Made by a program: the position numbers and the translations under genes. From Pseudeuparius sepicola (lineage: Eukaryota > Arthropoda > Insecta > Coleoptera > Anthribidae), in the NCBI GenBank assembly GCA_963920635.1, contig OY987301.1, positions 20,502,501-20,566,500 on the forward strand: 64,000 nucleotides of DNA. Direction: 5' to 3'. Within the stretch, counting starts at the first letter, position 1. The number at the start of each line of letters is the position of its first letter. A model generated the notes under the pieces. It searched no databases. It was not told where the DNA came from and saw only the letters and a list, made by a program, of their open reading frames with translations. Positions 40,743-52,016 of this stretch are shown piece by piece.

Positions 40743-42980
40743 ATTGTGAATGTCTGTCATACATTTAAACAGCCAAGAAACGAAGTAATTAATTCCCCGG
40801 GGTTGGGATTTATCGTTTAGAAAGGATCTACTTTATATTAGATACAAGCAGTGTATGCGAGAAATAACCGCAGATATTAGTGTAGGTATCTAAATTCTGT
40901 TTCTAATATAACCACAGGCTAAAGAACGAACTAATTCACGTACAAAAGAGGCATATCCGGTCTAGAGCTAACGAAAGCACATCTACTACATTCTACGATA
41001 TGTTTGCACTTGTCTTGTACATACGTTGTTCATTCACCATTGTTGGAGGTTATCATGCATATTATAGACCTGCTTATATCCTGCTTGGGGTCTTTGTAAT
41101 TAGGTTGTCTAGACGAACCTTGATTTTTTTGGACAACTCGTTGGCTATTCTCTAATAATAGTTTCGTAATATCATATATAAACGTTTCATTAATATTCTG
41201 TATTATAGCCACTAGACACACAATGCGATTTTTGGCGGTTGCCAAAACAAAAAACTTTTTCCAGGTAATTTTCAATGTAATTGTTTTGGTGCAAAACGTG
41301 AGTCACCTACCTAATGAATTTGTATTTTGTTGCCTTGGGCTATCTCTGTTTCGCTGAAACAGTAAGCCAAGGTTTCAACGGCATTTCAATATTTATGTTT
41401 GATTAACGAAAGAAGTATGGTGGTATTGTAAAACAAAGTACCTACTGAGACAGAACAGGGGTGTTCGTAGTAGTGGGTTGCCACAAGGAAAAATTACGAA
41501 GGCGTGGAAAATCAGTAGTTTTATTTAGAATGTCGACATACCATATAGAGAGGGCTAAAATCACATTTACAATCTCGCAATTATTTAGAGGCATTAAAAA
41601 CAACTCACCTAAATACAGCACCAGGCACAATGCAGTTTACAATAATAATTCTTACTACGCGATTGCACAACCCAGAGGCTGCCACATGAAGCCCTACCGA
41701 ATTGGGATGGAGTTAAAACAGGAACAAACGGAGATCTAATAAGCCGAGTCGGCGGCCAGTGAGTGACTGGCCCCGCTCGAAAAACCTCGCAAAAGACAAA
41801 AAACCGGGCGTTTTTTAAGGATCCCAATTTCGGCGAATACCGGGTACTACAAATAGATTTCGTTGCACTACCTACATCAAAACTTTAAAAGATAGTTCGG
41901 AAATGTCTTAGGGGAAAAAATCTTGTGAATGTTGGTCCTCAAATAAAAAGGCTTACTACTATTTTTGTGTCCAACTTTCTGCCGGTCACTGTATTACAAC
42001 TATATTATTTGGTATACGATATTACAACGTAAAGTGTAATGAAGCATTGTACTTTACGTTGATCACTTACACACACAGTTACATTTTGATCGAAAAAAAA
42101 ATGGCTTTTCTTATTTTTATTACCCAATTCATGTGAAAAGAAAAGTATGTTAGGTTCCCGGGCGGAAAACATTTCATTGCAGCCGAGGGATACGTTATAT
42201 ACCGACGGGCTAAGCGTAGGTATGTTTTATTTTTATACTTTATTTGTATTTTCTATTTTTGTATTTTATTTTAGTAATAATTATTGTCCCGTTATTTTTA
42301 TTATTTATCTGGTTGTTCCATGGATTATTATTAGAACGTAGTAAGTAAACAAAAATTTTCCGTAATTATATTTCCAGCGACTAGCGCCACAATGCAAGCG
42401 AAACGCAAAATATAATTTCGCAAGGCAAGGACGCTGGTTAAAACGTACTATACTATAGTAACAAAGGAAGTTGTGCAGTGAATATAATAACGACGATCTT
42501 TTGTTGAATAATGGCAGGCGTCGGCGGCGTCGCTAAATATATTCAATGCAATCCAATTCGTTGGCCTTTGCGATGCCTAGTCCCATAAAACGTGTTTCCC
42601 AGATTATTCACCGGCCGTCGACAAAGGCGATGCGTAGTGACGAATTGGGAATGAATTCGAGTCTTGAGTGGTGAGTCAGTTGAAAGTTTCTCAGGACAAT
42701 TAATACGACGGTTAGAACCAAAGCAAACCACCCACCGCATACATTTTTTATGCTTTCATTCTAGAACAATACATGTTACTCGTAATTCATGCGCATAGTT
42801 GTTATATTTAGAGAGCGCCCCCTTCAAAAAATTCGGATTTCTCCTATTGTAAGAAATAATAAGAAAGGCAAATATTTTTCTGTATAAAATAAGGTTTTTT
42901 AAAATCGACAAAAAATATAGGCGGAACAAAAAAGTGCAAAATTTTTCGGCCCAGTTGAAACAAATAATGCCACGTAGCAT
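40743..42980. other. Intergenic with one mariner-type end
   Basis: 41965-41995 holds CCAACTTTCTGCCGGTCACTG, matching the end of the miniature element at 14439-14917. A plus-strand frame at 41461-41739 (92 codons) is unassigned. Nothing else is recognised. Confidence 0.4.
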
Positions 42981-42987
42981 ATGGAAC

Positions 42988-43068
42988 CATTATGCTCCGG
43001 TAGATTAGTTGATTGAGTGCCTACGGTTCCAGTAGAAGTCCTGGGTTCGAATTCCGACCCGAGTATAT
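42988..43068 (+). repeat. tRNA-like sequence (probable tRNA-derived SINE head)
   Basis: An A-box-like TAGATTAGTTG is followed about 38 nt later by a B box GGGTTCGAATTCC. The ends pair six of seven (CTCCGGT with ACCCGAG), and an anticodon-like stem CTAC/GTAG is present. The anticodon loop lacks U33 and the T stem is poor, so it is not a functional tRNA by eye. Confidence 0.5.
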
Positions 43069-43458
43069 TTTTTCAACTCATATTAAATATCTCTCTTGAT
43101 TTTTCTGTACCTATATATTTGACCAGTTCATCGTTTCTAAACGTACTTATTAATAAATACATTTTCTAGTTGAAGTTAGGCCGCTATTACACATAAAATT
43201 TCTTTGGTAAATTTATTTCATAAAATATTTTGATACATTTTTTTGATGATGAAGGATAGGGTTTGAAGTGAGAGTAGTATTACCTACACTGCCATAGAAA
43301 TTGTGTAAATTTTTGAAGGAACTGCGGCATTATTTTCATTAAAAAAATAATGATAATAGATTATTAGCTTGTGCAGTTGCAATAACTGCTGCTGTGTTTA
43401 AATGTGGTATTATGGTGTTAAAAAAGCAAAATCCGGCCGACTTTGGGTAAGACCTTAG

Positions 43459-43720
43459 GTGGCAAGACGCGATTTGATAGGTACACACCAGGTACCCTTT
43501 AAAATAAAAAGGGTCCCTGGTACACACCTAAATCTACTCAAAGAGTTACGATCTGAAGATATAAAAACTTACAAGAATGTTTTAAGAATCGATGAAGAAA
43601 CATTTTTTAAGTTTATTGTTTCGAAAATAGCTCGATTAATATCCCGACAGAAATCCTATCAGTGTTGAGGAACGCGTTATGGTTACCCTCCGATTTCTGA
43701 CAACAGGATAGAGATAGAGA
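43459..43720 (+). pseudogene. PIF/Harbinger (HARBI1-like) transposase fragment, broken
   Basis: Codes a conserved N-terminal piece: LNLLKELRSED...YKNVLRIDEETFFKF, then after a stop and frame change NPISVEERVMVTLRFL. This matches the nuclease family in which 'LRxDxxxFxxLL' and 'I-x-x-EERL-x-x-TLRFLATG' precede the catalytic domain. The catalytic domain is absent. A 29-bp palindrome with a 10-bp duplicated flank interrupts the start in frame (43490-43518). Confidence 0.75.
43480..43528. mobile_element. 29-bp palindromic insertion with 10-bp duplication, copy 1
   Basis: GGTACACACC (43480-43489) and GGTACACACC (43519-43528) flank a 29-bp near-palindrome that begins AGGTACCCTTTAAAAT and ends AAAAAGGGTCCCT. 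It interrupts a transposase-derived coding stretch by 39 bp (13 codons), leaving the duplicated Gly-Thr-His codons on both sides. Confidence 0.8.
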
Positions 43721-45070
43721 TATGCTAGCTTACAGTACAGCAGTCGTATACATTAGTGTACAATTTCAGCTATAATAACAGAAACTTGCAAGGCAATATA
43801 AATATTATCAGGCATAGAAAACTGACCCGTTGAAGGTGATTCAAAGTCGGTTAAATTAGCAGACTTTGTATTTCAAGCAGTAACGGAGATAGCAATGCTG
43901 TTAGCTCAAATCTGAATCTGGGTCACACTGTATATTCAGTGTAATAAACATAAAGGGTCAATTTATGCAGACTTAATTTGAGGATTTAACTTAAAGTTGT
44001 TAAGGCAACCATTGTCATTATTTGACGTAAATTTACAAGATATTCCCATCAAATGACAATATTTGCCTTAACTACGTTAAATTAAGTCCTTAAATTCAAT
44101 CTGCTTAATATTTGCAGTTTTTTTGTGGAACTCGTTTCTCACTGTCCTTATTACTTCCACAATAATTTTATATATTCTGTCCATCAGTCTTTTATTTCTA
44201 TTTTTTAATGGGGATGCTGTTGGTGGTACAACCATAAAAGAATTTACTACGCCTCAATTCTTCTATGGTACAACATTTCATAGGTTTCGTATTCCGAAAT
44301 TAACAATTTTGTTGCCGAAATGTACCAGACGAACTTGTCTTGCGCCATATTGTTTATGAACTGAATGAATATTTTATCAAATATAGCTTGTTATTATTTT
44401 TTTAAAAGATCTTTGATAAAATAAATATTTTATAAAATAAAGTATAGTACACTGTCAACTTTTTCATCAAAGATCTTTTATAAAATTTAATTAATTAAAT
44501 ACGAAAAAGCACAAATTAAAATAGAAAATAAAAACAAGTTTTTTTATTTAAGCCATGTACTAAAACGAATAAAATAAGTTTAGGTTTTCGCCAAATTGCG
44601 ACAAGCTTTTTGATTTGTGCAAATTCTAAAGAAAATACAAAGACAAAGGCCAAGCACTTGTATATCAACAAATAATTGTCCAATAAAATTAATAATTAAT
44701 TGATTGGTATCTACGTACTTTTCTAAATATTTCTAGCGACAACCTTTTAGATTTCAAAGGGCTTATCGCAATTTGACATTGAATTACCTAAACTTACTTT
44801 ATTCGTTTTAGTACATCGCTTGTTTTTAAAAAAGGTTATTTTTATTTTTTATTTGATATATTCGCTCGACCTTCATTGGTTTTTGATTTCATTGCACCCG
44901 AGATTAATACCAGGAATTTGAATTGTTCACTTTCAAAGTTTAGCTCCACACAGAAAAATAAAGGATGGATATTTTTTTCCCCAAAATTATTGCTACACGA
45001 CTATTTTGAGGTGACCTTTCAGGAACATCTATAAAAACCTTGCCGCGTTCAATTGCCGCATCCTACTTGG
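43721..45070. other. Intergenic with two inverted repeats
   Basis: 44403-44490 pairs AAAAGATCTTTGATAAAAT with ATCAAAGATCTTTTATAAA. 44553-44821 is a larger inverted pair (GTACTAAAACGAATAAA... / TTTATTCGTTTTAGTAC). Non-coding remnants of miniature elements. Confidence 0.5.
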
Positions 45071-45079
45071 ATTTTTAGG

Positions 45080-45436
45080 GGTGTTAACACAAAACACGAG
45101 GCACACCGTACATTTGTTTTTTCTGCGGGTACTTTCCGTGGTCCTACCATGCCATGCGGACTCACCTGGGGGGCGCCGGCTCCGGCGAGGGCGCACCGGG
45201 ATGCAACTGCAGGCGCGGGAGGGCGACGCGGAGCGTGCGCGCCGCCGCCGGGGTCGCGGGCGGGCGGCGCCCCCCGGCGTCTCGACGCCGTCGCGGCGCC
45301 CGGCTCCGGACCGCTCCACAGCGAGCAGGAAGGATGGCAGGTCTCCAATTGACTTTATACAGTCATTATCTGAACTAATCCATGACCCGTGGCCGTATGG
45401 CGGGTTCGATATCAGTGCCAACCAGGGACTCTTTAA
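45080..45436 (+). other. GC-rich candidate coding exon
   Basis: A CpG-dense block open from an acceptor-like TTTTTAG near 45079 to a donor-like AAAG/GTAAGG at about 45438. The frame reads a hydrophobic stretch (LFFLRVLSVVLPCHA), an Arg/Ala/Pro-rich part, then DFIQSLSELIHDPWPYGGFDI. The opposing strand is also open in places. No family recognised; the donor coincides with sequence resembling the 29-bp palindrome (see findings), which weakens the call. Confidence 0.35.
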
Positions 45437-45664
45437 AGTAAGGGGACCCAGCATTATACTTTCCAAAGTGAGGCGTGAGGCCTATTCTTTCCTCATTCTA
45501 ATGGTATCAGTGATGCCAAGTATGCCACTTTATTGGAGAATCTATGAATATAACAAGTACTTTGATTGTTAGTAAAAATTAATAATGGTTTCCATGATTT
45601 CTAAAAATTAGACTTGACAATATTGTGTATACAGGTGCAGAATATGGCAACTGTCAAATGAAAC

Positions 45665-46862
45665 CAGGCGCGGTCCTAGGGGGGGGCATGGGGGCCATGC
45701 CCCCCCCCCCCCCCTAATAAAATGAAACGATAATAATAAATAAAAAATAGATACGAATATTATTACTAATATTATCTAACCTACAGTGTCCACGGATTGA
45801 GTTCACATAAAGTGTAAATAACAAAAAAAAATCGAGTTGAAATTTCAGATTCTGGAGATCAGCGCTGCTTGGTTTAAAACTAATTTGTGACATAATTTTA
45901 CTTTCGGAAAATCACCTTGGAAATTATGAAGAAACTAACTTTCCACATCAGTAATAAGTGCCCTTTTTGTAGGTTTTACGGCAAAATGTTACCTGGGAAA
46001 CTTGTTCAAAATGAAAAACTGAGTAAGTTTTCGAAATTTCGAAAGTTTAGGCCTACAGGTACATTGATTTTTTGGCATTTTTCTGACTTTTTTTAGAAAA
46101 GTGTATTTTGTATGGTTTTCACATAAAAATGTTATTAAGAAAACTTGTTCACATTAAAAATTGGATAGGTGTGAAAAAGTGCAACAGCCTAGGACTACTT
46201 TGATTTTTGTGCGTTTTAATTTTTTAGCAGAAAAAATCAAAGTCTACTTGGGCCTTTGAAATTTTTCTCACCTATCCAGTTTTTGATTGTCAACAAGTTT
46301 TCTTAATAAAATTTTGATGTAAAAGCTACACAAAATGCACTTTTCTAAAAAAAGTGTGAAAATGCCAAAAAATCAAAGTATAGGCCTAGACTTTCTAAAT
46401 TACAAAAACCTAGTCAGCTTTTTATTCTGAACAAGTTTCTTTAATAACATTTTGCAGTAAAAGCTACAAAAAACACACTTTACTGAGGTGGAAAATTAGT
46501 TTCTTCATAATTTCCAAGGCATACCTACGTGATTTTTCGATAGTAAAATTATGTCACAAATTAGTTTGAAACCAAGCAGGGCTGATCCCCAGAAGTTCAA
46601 ATTTCAACTCAAAATTTTTTGTATTTACACCTTATGTGAACTCAATCTGTGGATACACTGCATGTATACATATAACCAACGCACATAGAAAAATTTTAAT
46701 ATATAATATTTTTATTTTTGTTGTTTTTGTGAGGAATATATTTTTTTGTGATATCGCCTTATTTAAGTTTTATTGTTATAGTAGGTACTTAAAACCGCCT
46801 AAAGGAGTACATCTCTAGGTATGCCCCCCCCCCCCCCTTGGAAAAGGATATGACCGCGCCTG
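45665..46862. mobile_element. hAT-type element (1.2 kb) with nested foldback
   Basis: Ends CAGGCGCGGTC / GACCGCGCCTG with the 8-bp duplication AATGAAAC at 45657-45664 and 46863-46870. Long G and C runs sit at each end (about 45679-45714 and 46824-46838). Inside, 45785-46060 and 46400-46660 form a second inverted repeat with ends CAGTGTCCACGGATTGAG / CAATCTGTGGATACACTG, a separate miniature element nested in the first. No transposase. Confidence 0.85.
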
Positions 46863-46870
46863 AATGAAAC

Positions 46871-47753
46871 AAATTTATTTTATAGTTGAAATTAATTTCC
46901 AGCTATTATTTCCACGAATTTAAATAATGAGTATGGTAAGTCAGTGCCGGTTTTGCTTATTTAAGAATTTGTCGCTATTGCACTTTGTTACCAGGTTCCT
47001 CAATCCATTTGTAATATGCATACTTGAACTTTCTTCCCTTGTTGAATGTATCTACCCAAAGAACTTTCACAGATTTCGGGATGGATTAATAAGATTAGGT
47101 CTAGTAGTTCTAATCATGTAGTTTTTCTCGGTTTTCATCATAAAATTGTTGTAATTTTATTTCTCCCCCAAGGTACCTCACAAACTTAAAATAAACTTGT
47201 AGTCGGAGATAAAAACTCTTTAAAAAAAGACCTGACTGAAGCAATTTAAAATTTACGAAATACGATTTTTGTTTTGAACTACTACTTATACGCAATGCCC
47301 ACGTAATGGGAATTGTAGGATTACTAAAGGTTATAAGTACAGGAAAATCTGGTTGCATTTATTGGGACTACTATAGGCGGCCGCATTACCTTTAATTGTC
47401 AATTGTCACATTTGAATATCTGGAAGTTAGAAAACTTAAAAATTGTGAATTATGATGGGAAATGGTTTGCCTTCTTTAGAATCTATGGCACTGGCATTTC
47501 ACATAAAACCTGATGGCAGTTGGACACTGACATATAACATAACCCTGTACCAGCCCCCTTGTGGTCTCCTTGGAGTCGACAGAAAACAAACTTCCCCTCA
47601 AGGCTTCACTTTTCCTATGTGATAGACTGTGCATATACAATTTTCTCTACATAAAATTCCCATTCACTCGCCGTAACTTTTTTGTCTGCTAAACGATTTG
47701 ATCTTGCAGTCAAAATAAAGCTGTACAAAAGAAAAAAGTAGGTATAGTTTTAA
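46871..47753. other. Intergenic, no gene seen
   Basis: AT-rich; nothing recognised. Confidence 0.4.
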
Positions 47754-48440
47754 ATGTTCACGCGCGATGCATTGGTACATCTGCAGCCCTCTAGCACTGT
47801 TCGCAGCATAGTTGTGGCCTGTTCGAATATGACTGGAGTTGGAGAGAGAACCATTTATAGATTTCTGAAAGAAAGAAGGACCACAGGTGAACTTAATGAA
47901 GCTAAGAAGAAACCAGGGAAGAAGCCAACACAAATCGACAGCGATGCTATGTAGGTATGACACAATTTTTATTTCAAAAAAGAGCTACCAACATTAAATA
48001 AAATCTTACAATCTGTCAATGAAGTCAACGACTTGCCTTTAGTGAGTAGAACCACATTATGGACAGTCCTTAAGGACATAAATTTTCGCTGGGAGAAACA
48101 GAACCGAAAATCTGTTCTCATAGATAATCCCGCAAGAAGATTTCGAGATGAGGGAAGAAACCTTTTTTACTTGGATGAAACTTGCTTAAGCGAGGGACAT
48201 ACTGTTTAAAAAGTATGGAAACACAAAAATATTCAAAGTTCTCGGCAAACTTCTATAGAAGGGTGGTTAAGAGGAAAAGGTCGTAGGTTAATAATAACAC
48301 ACATTGAAAGCAAACATGGATTTCTAGATAACAGTTTATTGTTATTAGACTTTCAATCCAATTCTACTAAAGATTACCACGGGGAAGTGACGGCCGATAT
48401 ATTTTCAGCAAATGATAAAGCTGATACCAAATTATAATTC
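47754..48440 (+). pseudogene. Broken DDE transposase of the IS630/Tc1-mariner group
   Basis: The N-terminus holds a helix-turn-helix-like TGVGERTIYRFLKERR, then a stop. In later frames come SVNEVNDLPLVSRTTLWTVLKD, a catalytic block FYLDETCLSEGHT (with a stop soon after), a GWLRGKGRRLIITHIES block and NSTKDYHGE. These match, in order, a DDE_3-type transposase family common in insects. Several stops and frame changes make it non-functional. Confidence 0.8.
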
Positions 48441-51300
48441 CGTAGTTCTCATGGCCTACTTAGTGTTAGATAAAAAAACGTTTTTGAGTGTTAAAACTAA
48501 TAAAAGTCATTAGTGTGCCACATCATTGGAAAGATATTTTCAGGAAGATTTCAAATTTTTAGTGGCGACCATAAGAAAATAAAAAGTTGTGTGTCATAAC
48601 ATCCCTAAAACAATAACCTTTTGTAAAAAATTGGCATTACCGTTACAAAGGCTGAAAGAAAGTGCCTTAATAATGTCAAACCAGGTCTTTACATAACCAT
48701 CGGTTTCTAAGATATTTAACAAAAATGAAAACTGGAAAGATTCTATTTTTTGGAAATAGCCCAAAATCGATCGCAGTTAGCTTGATTTTTCAGCGGCGTC
48801 AGATTTGCCATACAATTGTCTAAAATTTTCCCCATTTAATCGACTCTCTATCTCTTGTATGTAGTGACCGAGATCCCAACGGTGAGGGTCGAATTTAGGA
48901 CACACTGTATACATGGCTAACTTGTCGCGCAATATAAAAAAACATAAATTGGGCAAAACTAGAAAACTATTAACAGTTGTGGCGTTGTAGCCTGTTTACT
49001 GTTTACTCCACGAGAGGAAAAGACCTCTATGGTCCCATCAATTTTCAATGTTATATTATTAACAGTTTTGCCCAATTTGAGAGTTGATCATGGATGAAGA
49101 TTTCTCTTAGAGTCACCTAGCAAAATAAGCGTGAATGGTAGTCCTAAAAAAATCATCCTTTATTCTTAAATATCTATGAAAAATGCAGCATTAATAACAA
49201 TAATTAGTATTTTGAAACTGAGGAATATTAAACGTGCGACACAGCAATGAAACGTGCTCCTTCCTGCGTCGCCCATTATGTGATAAATAAAACCATTTTG
49301 CTCCACTTCCATAAAATTTGAATTTGTCTGTCTGTGAATAATCCATAATTACACGTTGTACGTTCTCGCTGCGCGAATCTTTATCGAATCCGCATGTTAT
49401 TTCGCACCTGCCAAACGGTTGCTAATATATTCTACCTTTCTTATTCAAATTCTTTCAGGTCGAAATTATTAGGTGCCGGCGACGGCATTAACTTTGGTAG
49501 TAAGTGTTCCGAATATGACGTAATGATACGTTTTGAGATAATAATCTATTGACATGTGCGGCGTGCCCAAAATTTCTTTTGGGAAAAGTTTCACTTTTCG
49601 TATTTTTTAAATTCTTTTCCTATAACATTTACAAGATCTAACGCTAACCTTCCTCAGCAGTTTAAGTTTATGAGTGGTAAAAGATTCAATACAGCTACAG
49701 CTTATAAACTGTGTCTTCTAGATAAATATGTCCATTATTCGGAGTGTCTGTGTTACTTGTTTTAGTTATCTTATACATATATGGTAAATTGATATGCTTA
49801 TTTAGTTAAAATTTGTACGGCAAACAGCACATTTTATTTAAAAAACCAAGGCCTACTACAAAATATACTTTTTTGTCATTATAGGTATGTTTTTATACTG
49901 ACTACGCCACTGGCATCCATTAAAACAGATTGTTAAAAAATATCAAACAATAAAAATTGCAGAAATCAATGAAAATAACGATTTAAGTATCTATTTTACC
50001 TGTCTATTCGCTTAAATCAAGTTGCATGTGGATTAAAAATAATCATAAAAATAATATTTGTTAAAACCCATTTTTTTATTAAAAATATTTCAGGGCATGT
50101 TAACAGGAATGCCACTGATGACAATTAAATACCTATATACTGGAAAAAATGTATTTTTATGCGTACTTTGCATGTACAAAAATTTAAAAAAGTACAAAGC
50201 GGTTTTAAGGAGAAACTGTTTGGCGTGGCCCAATTTCCAATCTTCTTATATCTTGATAATCCTGCTACAGTTTGACCCATTTGTTTTCGGGTCATCCTGT
50301 AAAAATTTATTAATTGTGCGATTTGACCAGGATTTTTTATTAATTTTAAAATTTATGCAATTTTTGTGCCAAAATGACCTCTTTCATACAAAATCCAATT
50401 CTACTGTGCCAGTTTCTATCAGGAGCAAAATTTGAATAAATATATTAGCGATTTTTTCATAAAAAAATGTGCACGCCACTGGATTCAGCACTCCTCAAAA
50501 CGGGCTTTATAAAATTTTACCAAAAAATGTCATGTTCTAACGATTTTGAGTAAACGTACGGCACATACGTGGTGATTCAATATTTTGAGCAATAAAATGG
50601 CTTTTTTCCATCTGTAGTGAGAAACCCGCTTTATTTTAAACTTTTGGTCAATACTTACAAATTTTAAAATATTTATATATAAATATATATCCTTTACTCA
50701 ATGCTTATACTTAAGTACATAGAGAATCATCCAAATTAAACGGCTAGTTTGGACCCCAGAGAAAGTATTTAGAATATGTCTGGAACAAAACGAAAGCTTT
50801 TAGGCCAAAATGTTTGCATACTTTGGAACTGAGAGATGAGGGAAAAAAAGAAATAAAGAGTTATGCTATTGGCTGCAGGGAGCATAACTAAAAATTTTCT
50901 AATTTTCATTTTTTCGTTTCCTTTTGTTCTGTATACGAATAATAAGACCAATATTAATTACCAAGTTGTTAGAGTTTAACTTTATTTGTTTTGTCATGGC
51001 AAACTATGAATTTTTGAAAATAAATAGGTACCTACCTATAATGTGCATTTTTAAATTTTCTACTAAATCGTTATTACTTTACCTTTTTTGGTAAGATTTG
51101 GTACGGGCTCCTTTCGATTTTTTCTTGTATTTTGTATGAGAGGTTAAAAAAAATGCGGTTTATCAAGCTCTAAAATTAAAAAAAAAATCCGGAACATTCG
51201 AGAACAAATGGGTCACACTGTATATTATCAAAAAATCTTTAAATTTCTTCTCTTCCAAGACAAGTTCCATCAATTGTAGCTGTTTATTTAATTTAAGTTT
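48441..51300. other. Intergenic with a short foldback derivative
   Basis: 48905-49165 is a deleted copy of the 39940-40742 foldback. The other open frames (for example 50058-50435, 125 codons) have no recognised family. Confidence 0.4.
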
Positions 51301-51624
51301 GATCGAAATTTTGAGTGCTTTCCAGCCCGCCGCCATGATATGATTCTATGATTGGACCGAAACAGGGCACGTGGTCTTCACTTCACCACTATTTAATCGC
51401 GCCGGATCTCGCTCGATCCGGCGGCGAGCGAGAAGGAACTTTTCTGCTAACCAAACAAGTTTCACTTGGACTTCTGAGATAAGCATACGTTTCATACACG
51501 TTTCATAATTATTATTATTTCAGAAGATGTAATCTCGAAAATACCTATGCGCAAAGTAATTATTTACTAAGGAATCAATTAATTACCGAAGCAATCAATT
51601 GATCATGGAGTATTATAACGATAG

Positions 51625-51762
51625 CACAAGCACACCCGAAGGTGCGGGACAAAGCCACTGGTCTTGACCGGCAAAGGGTCACGCCCAGAGACTTGATGGC
51701 AAGTCTCTGGTCACGCCACATCTACCGAGACCCGCCATCTACCGTCTTCGGGTGTGCTATTC
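51625..51762. other. Structured repeat-like segment with nested inverted repeats
   Basis: AGCACACCCGAAG at the left pairs with CTTCGGGTGTGCT at the right (about 51634 and 51747). Within it CCAGAGACTT and AAGTCTCTGG form a hairpin, each adjoining GGTCACGCC. It lies about 60 bp before the hammerhead-like motif and may be part of the same element. Function unknown. Confidence 0.5.
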
Positions 51763-51818
51763 CTTAGTAAATTCATCGTCTAGGCACGTTTGTCTATACC
51801 ACTTGACAGTCGGGTGAG

Positions 51819-51863
51819 CCATACTGATGAGGGATCACCGTCCCGAAACAGTACTGTACATGG
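51819..51863 (+). ncRNA. Hammerhead ribozyme-like motif, type I with minimal helix III
   Basis: CTGATGA (51824-51830), stem II GGGA/TCCC with loop TCACCG, then GAAAC (51845-51849). A tiny helix III follows (CA/TG closing a GTAC loop), then the cleavage triplet GTA (51856-51858). Helix I pairs CCAT with ATGG around one mismatch. The core matches the hammerhead consensus. Such short-helix-III forms are known from animal retroelements and satellites. Confidence 0.7.
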
Positions 51864-52016
51864 TCGACTATCGCTCTTTTTGTTCAAAAGTAATTATTGT
51901 TCTGACGGTGCGATTATTTTCTTGTCTCGCTTTTTGTATGATCATGGCAAAAGGATGAATCTCGTATCTCTTAATTATCAGTCTACATATTTTATTTTCA
52001 CGCCAGATACATCATT

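Noticed and set aside
42988..43068. Functional tRNA gene
   Set aside because: The anticodon loop lacks U33 and the T stem is poor; a tRNA-derived repeat is more likely.
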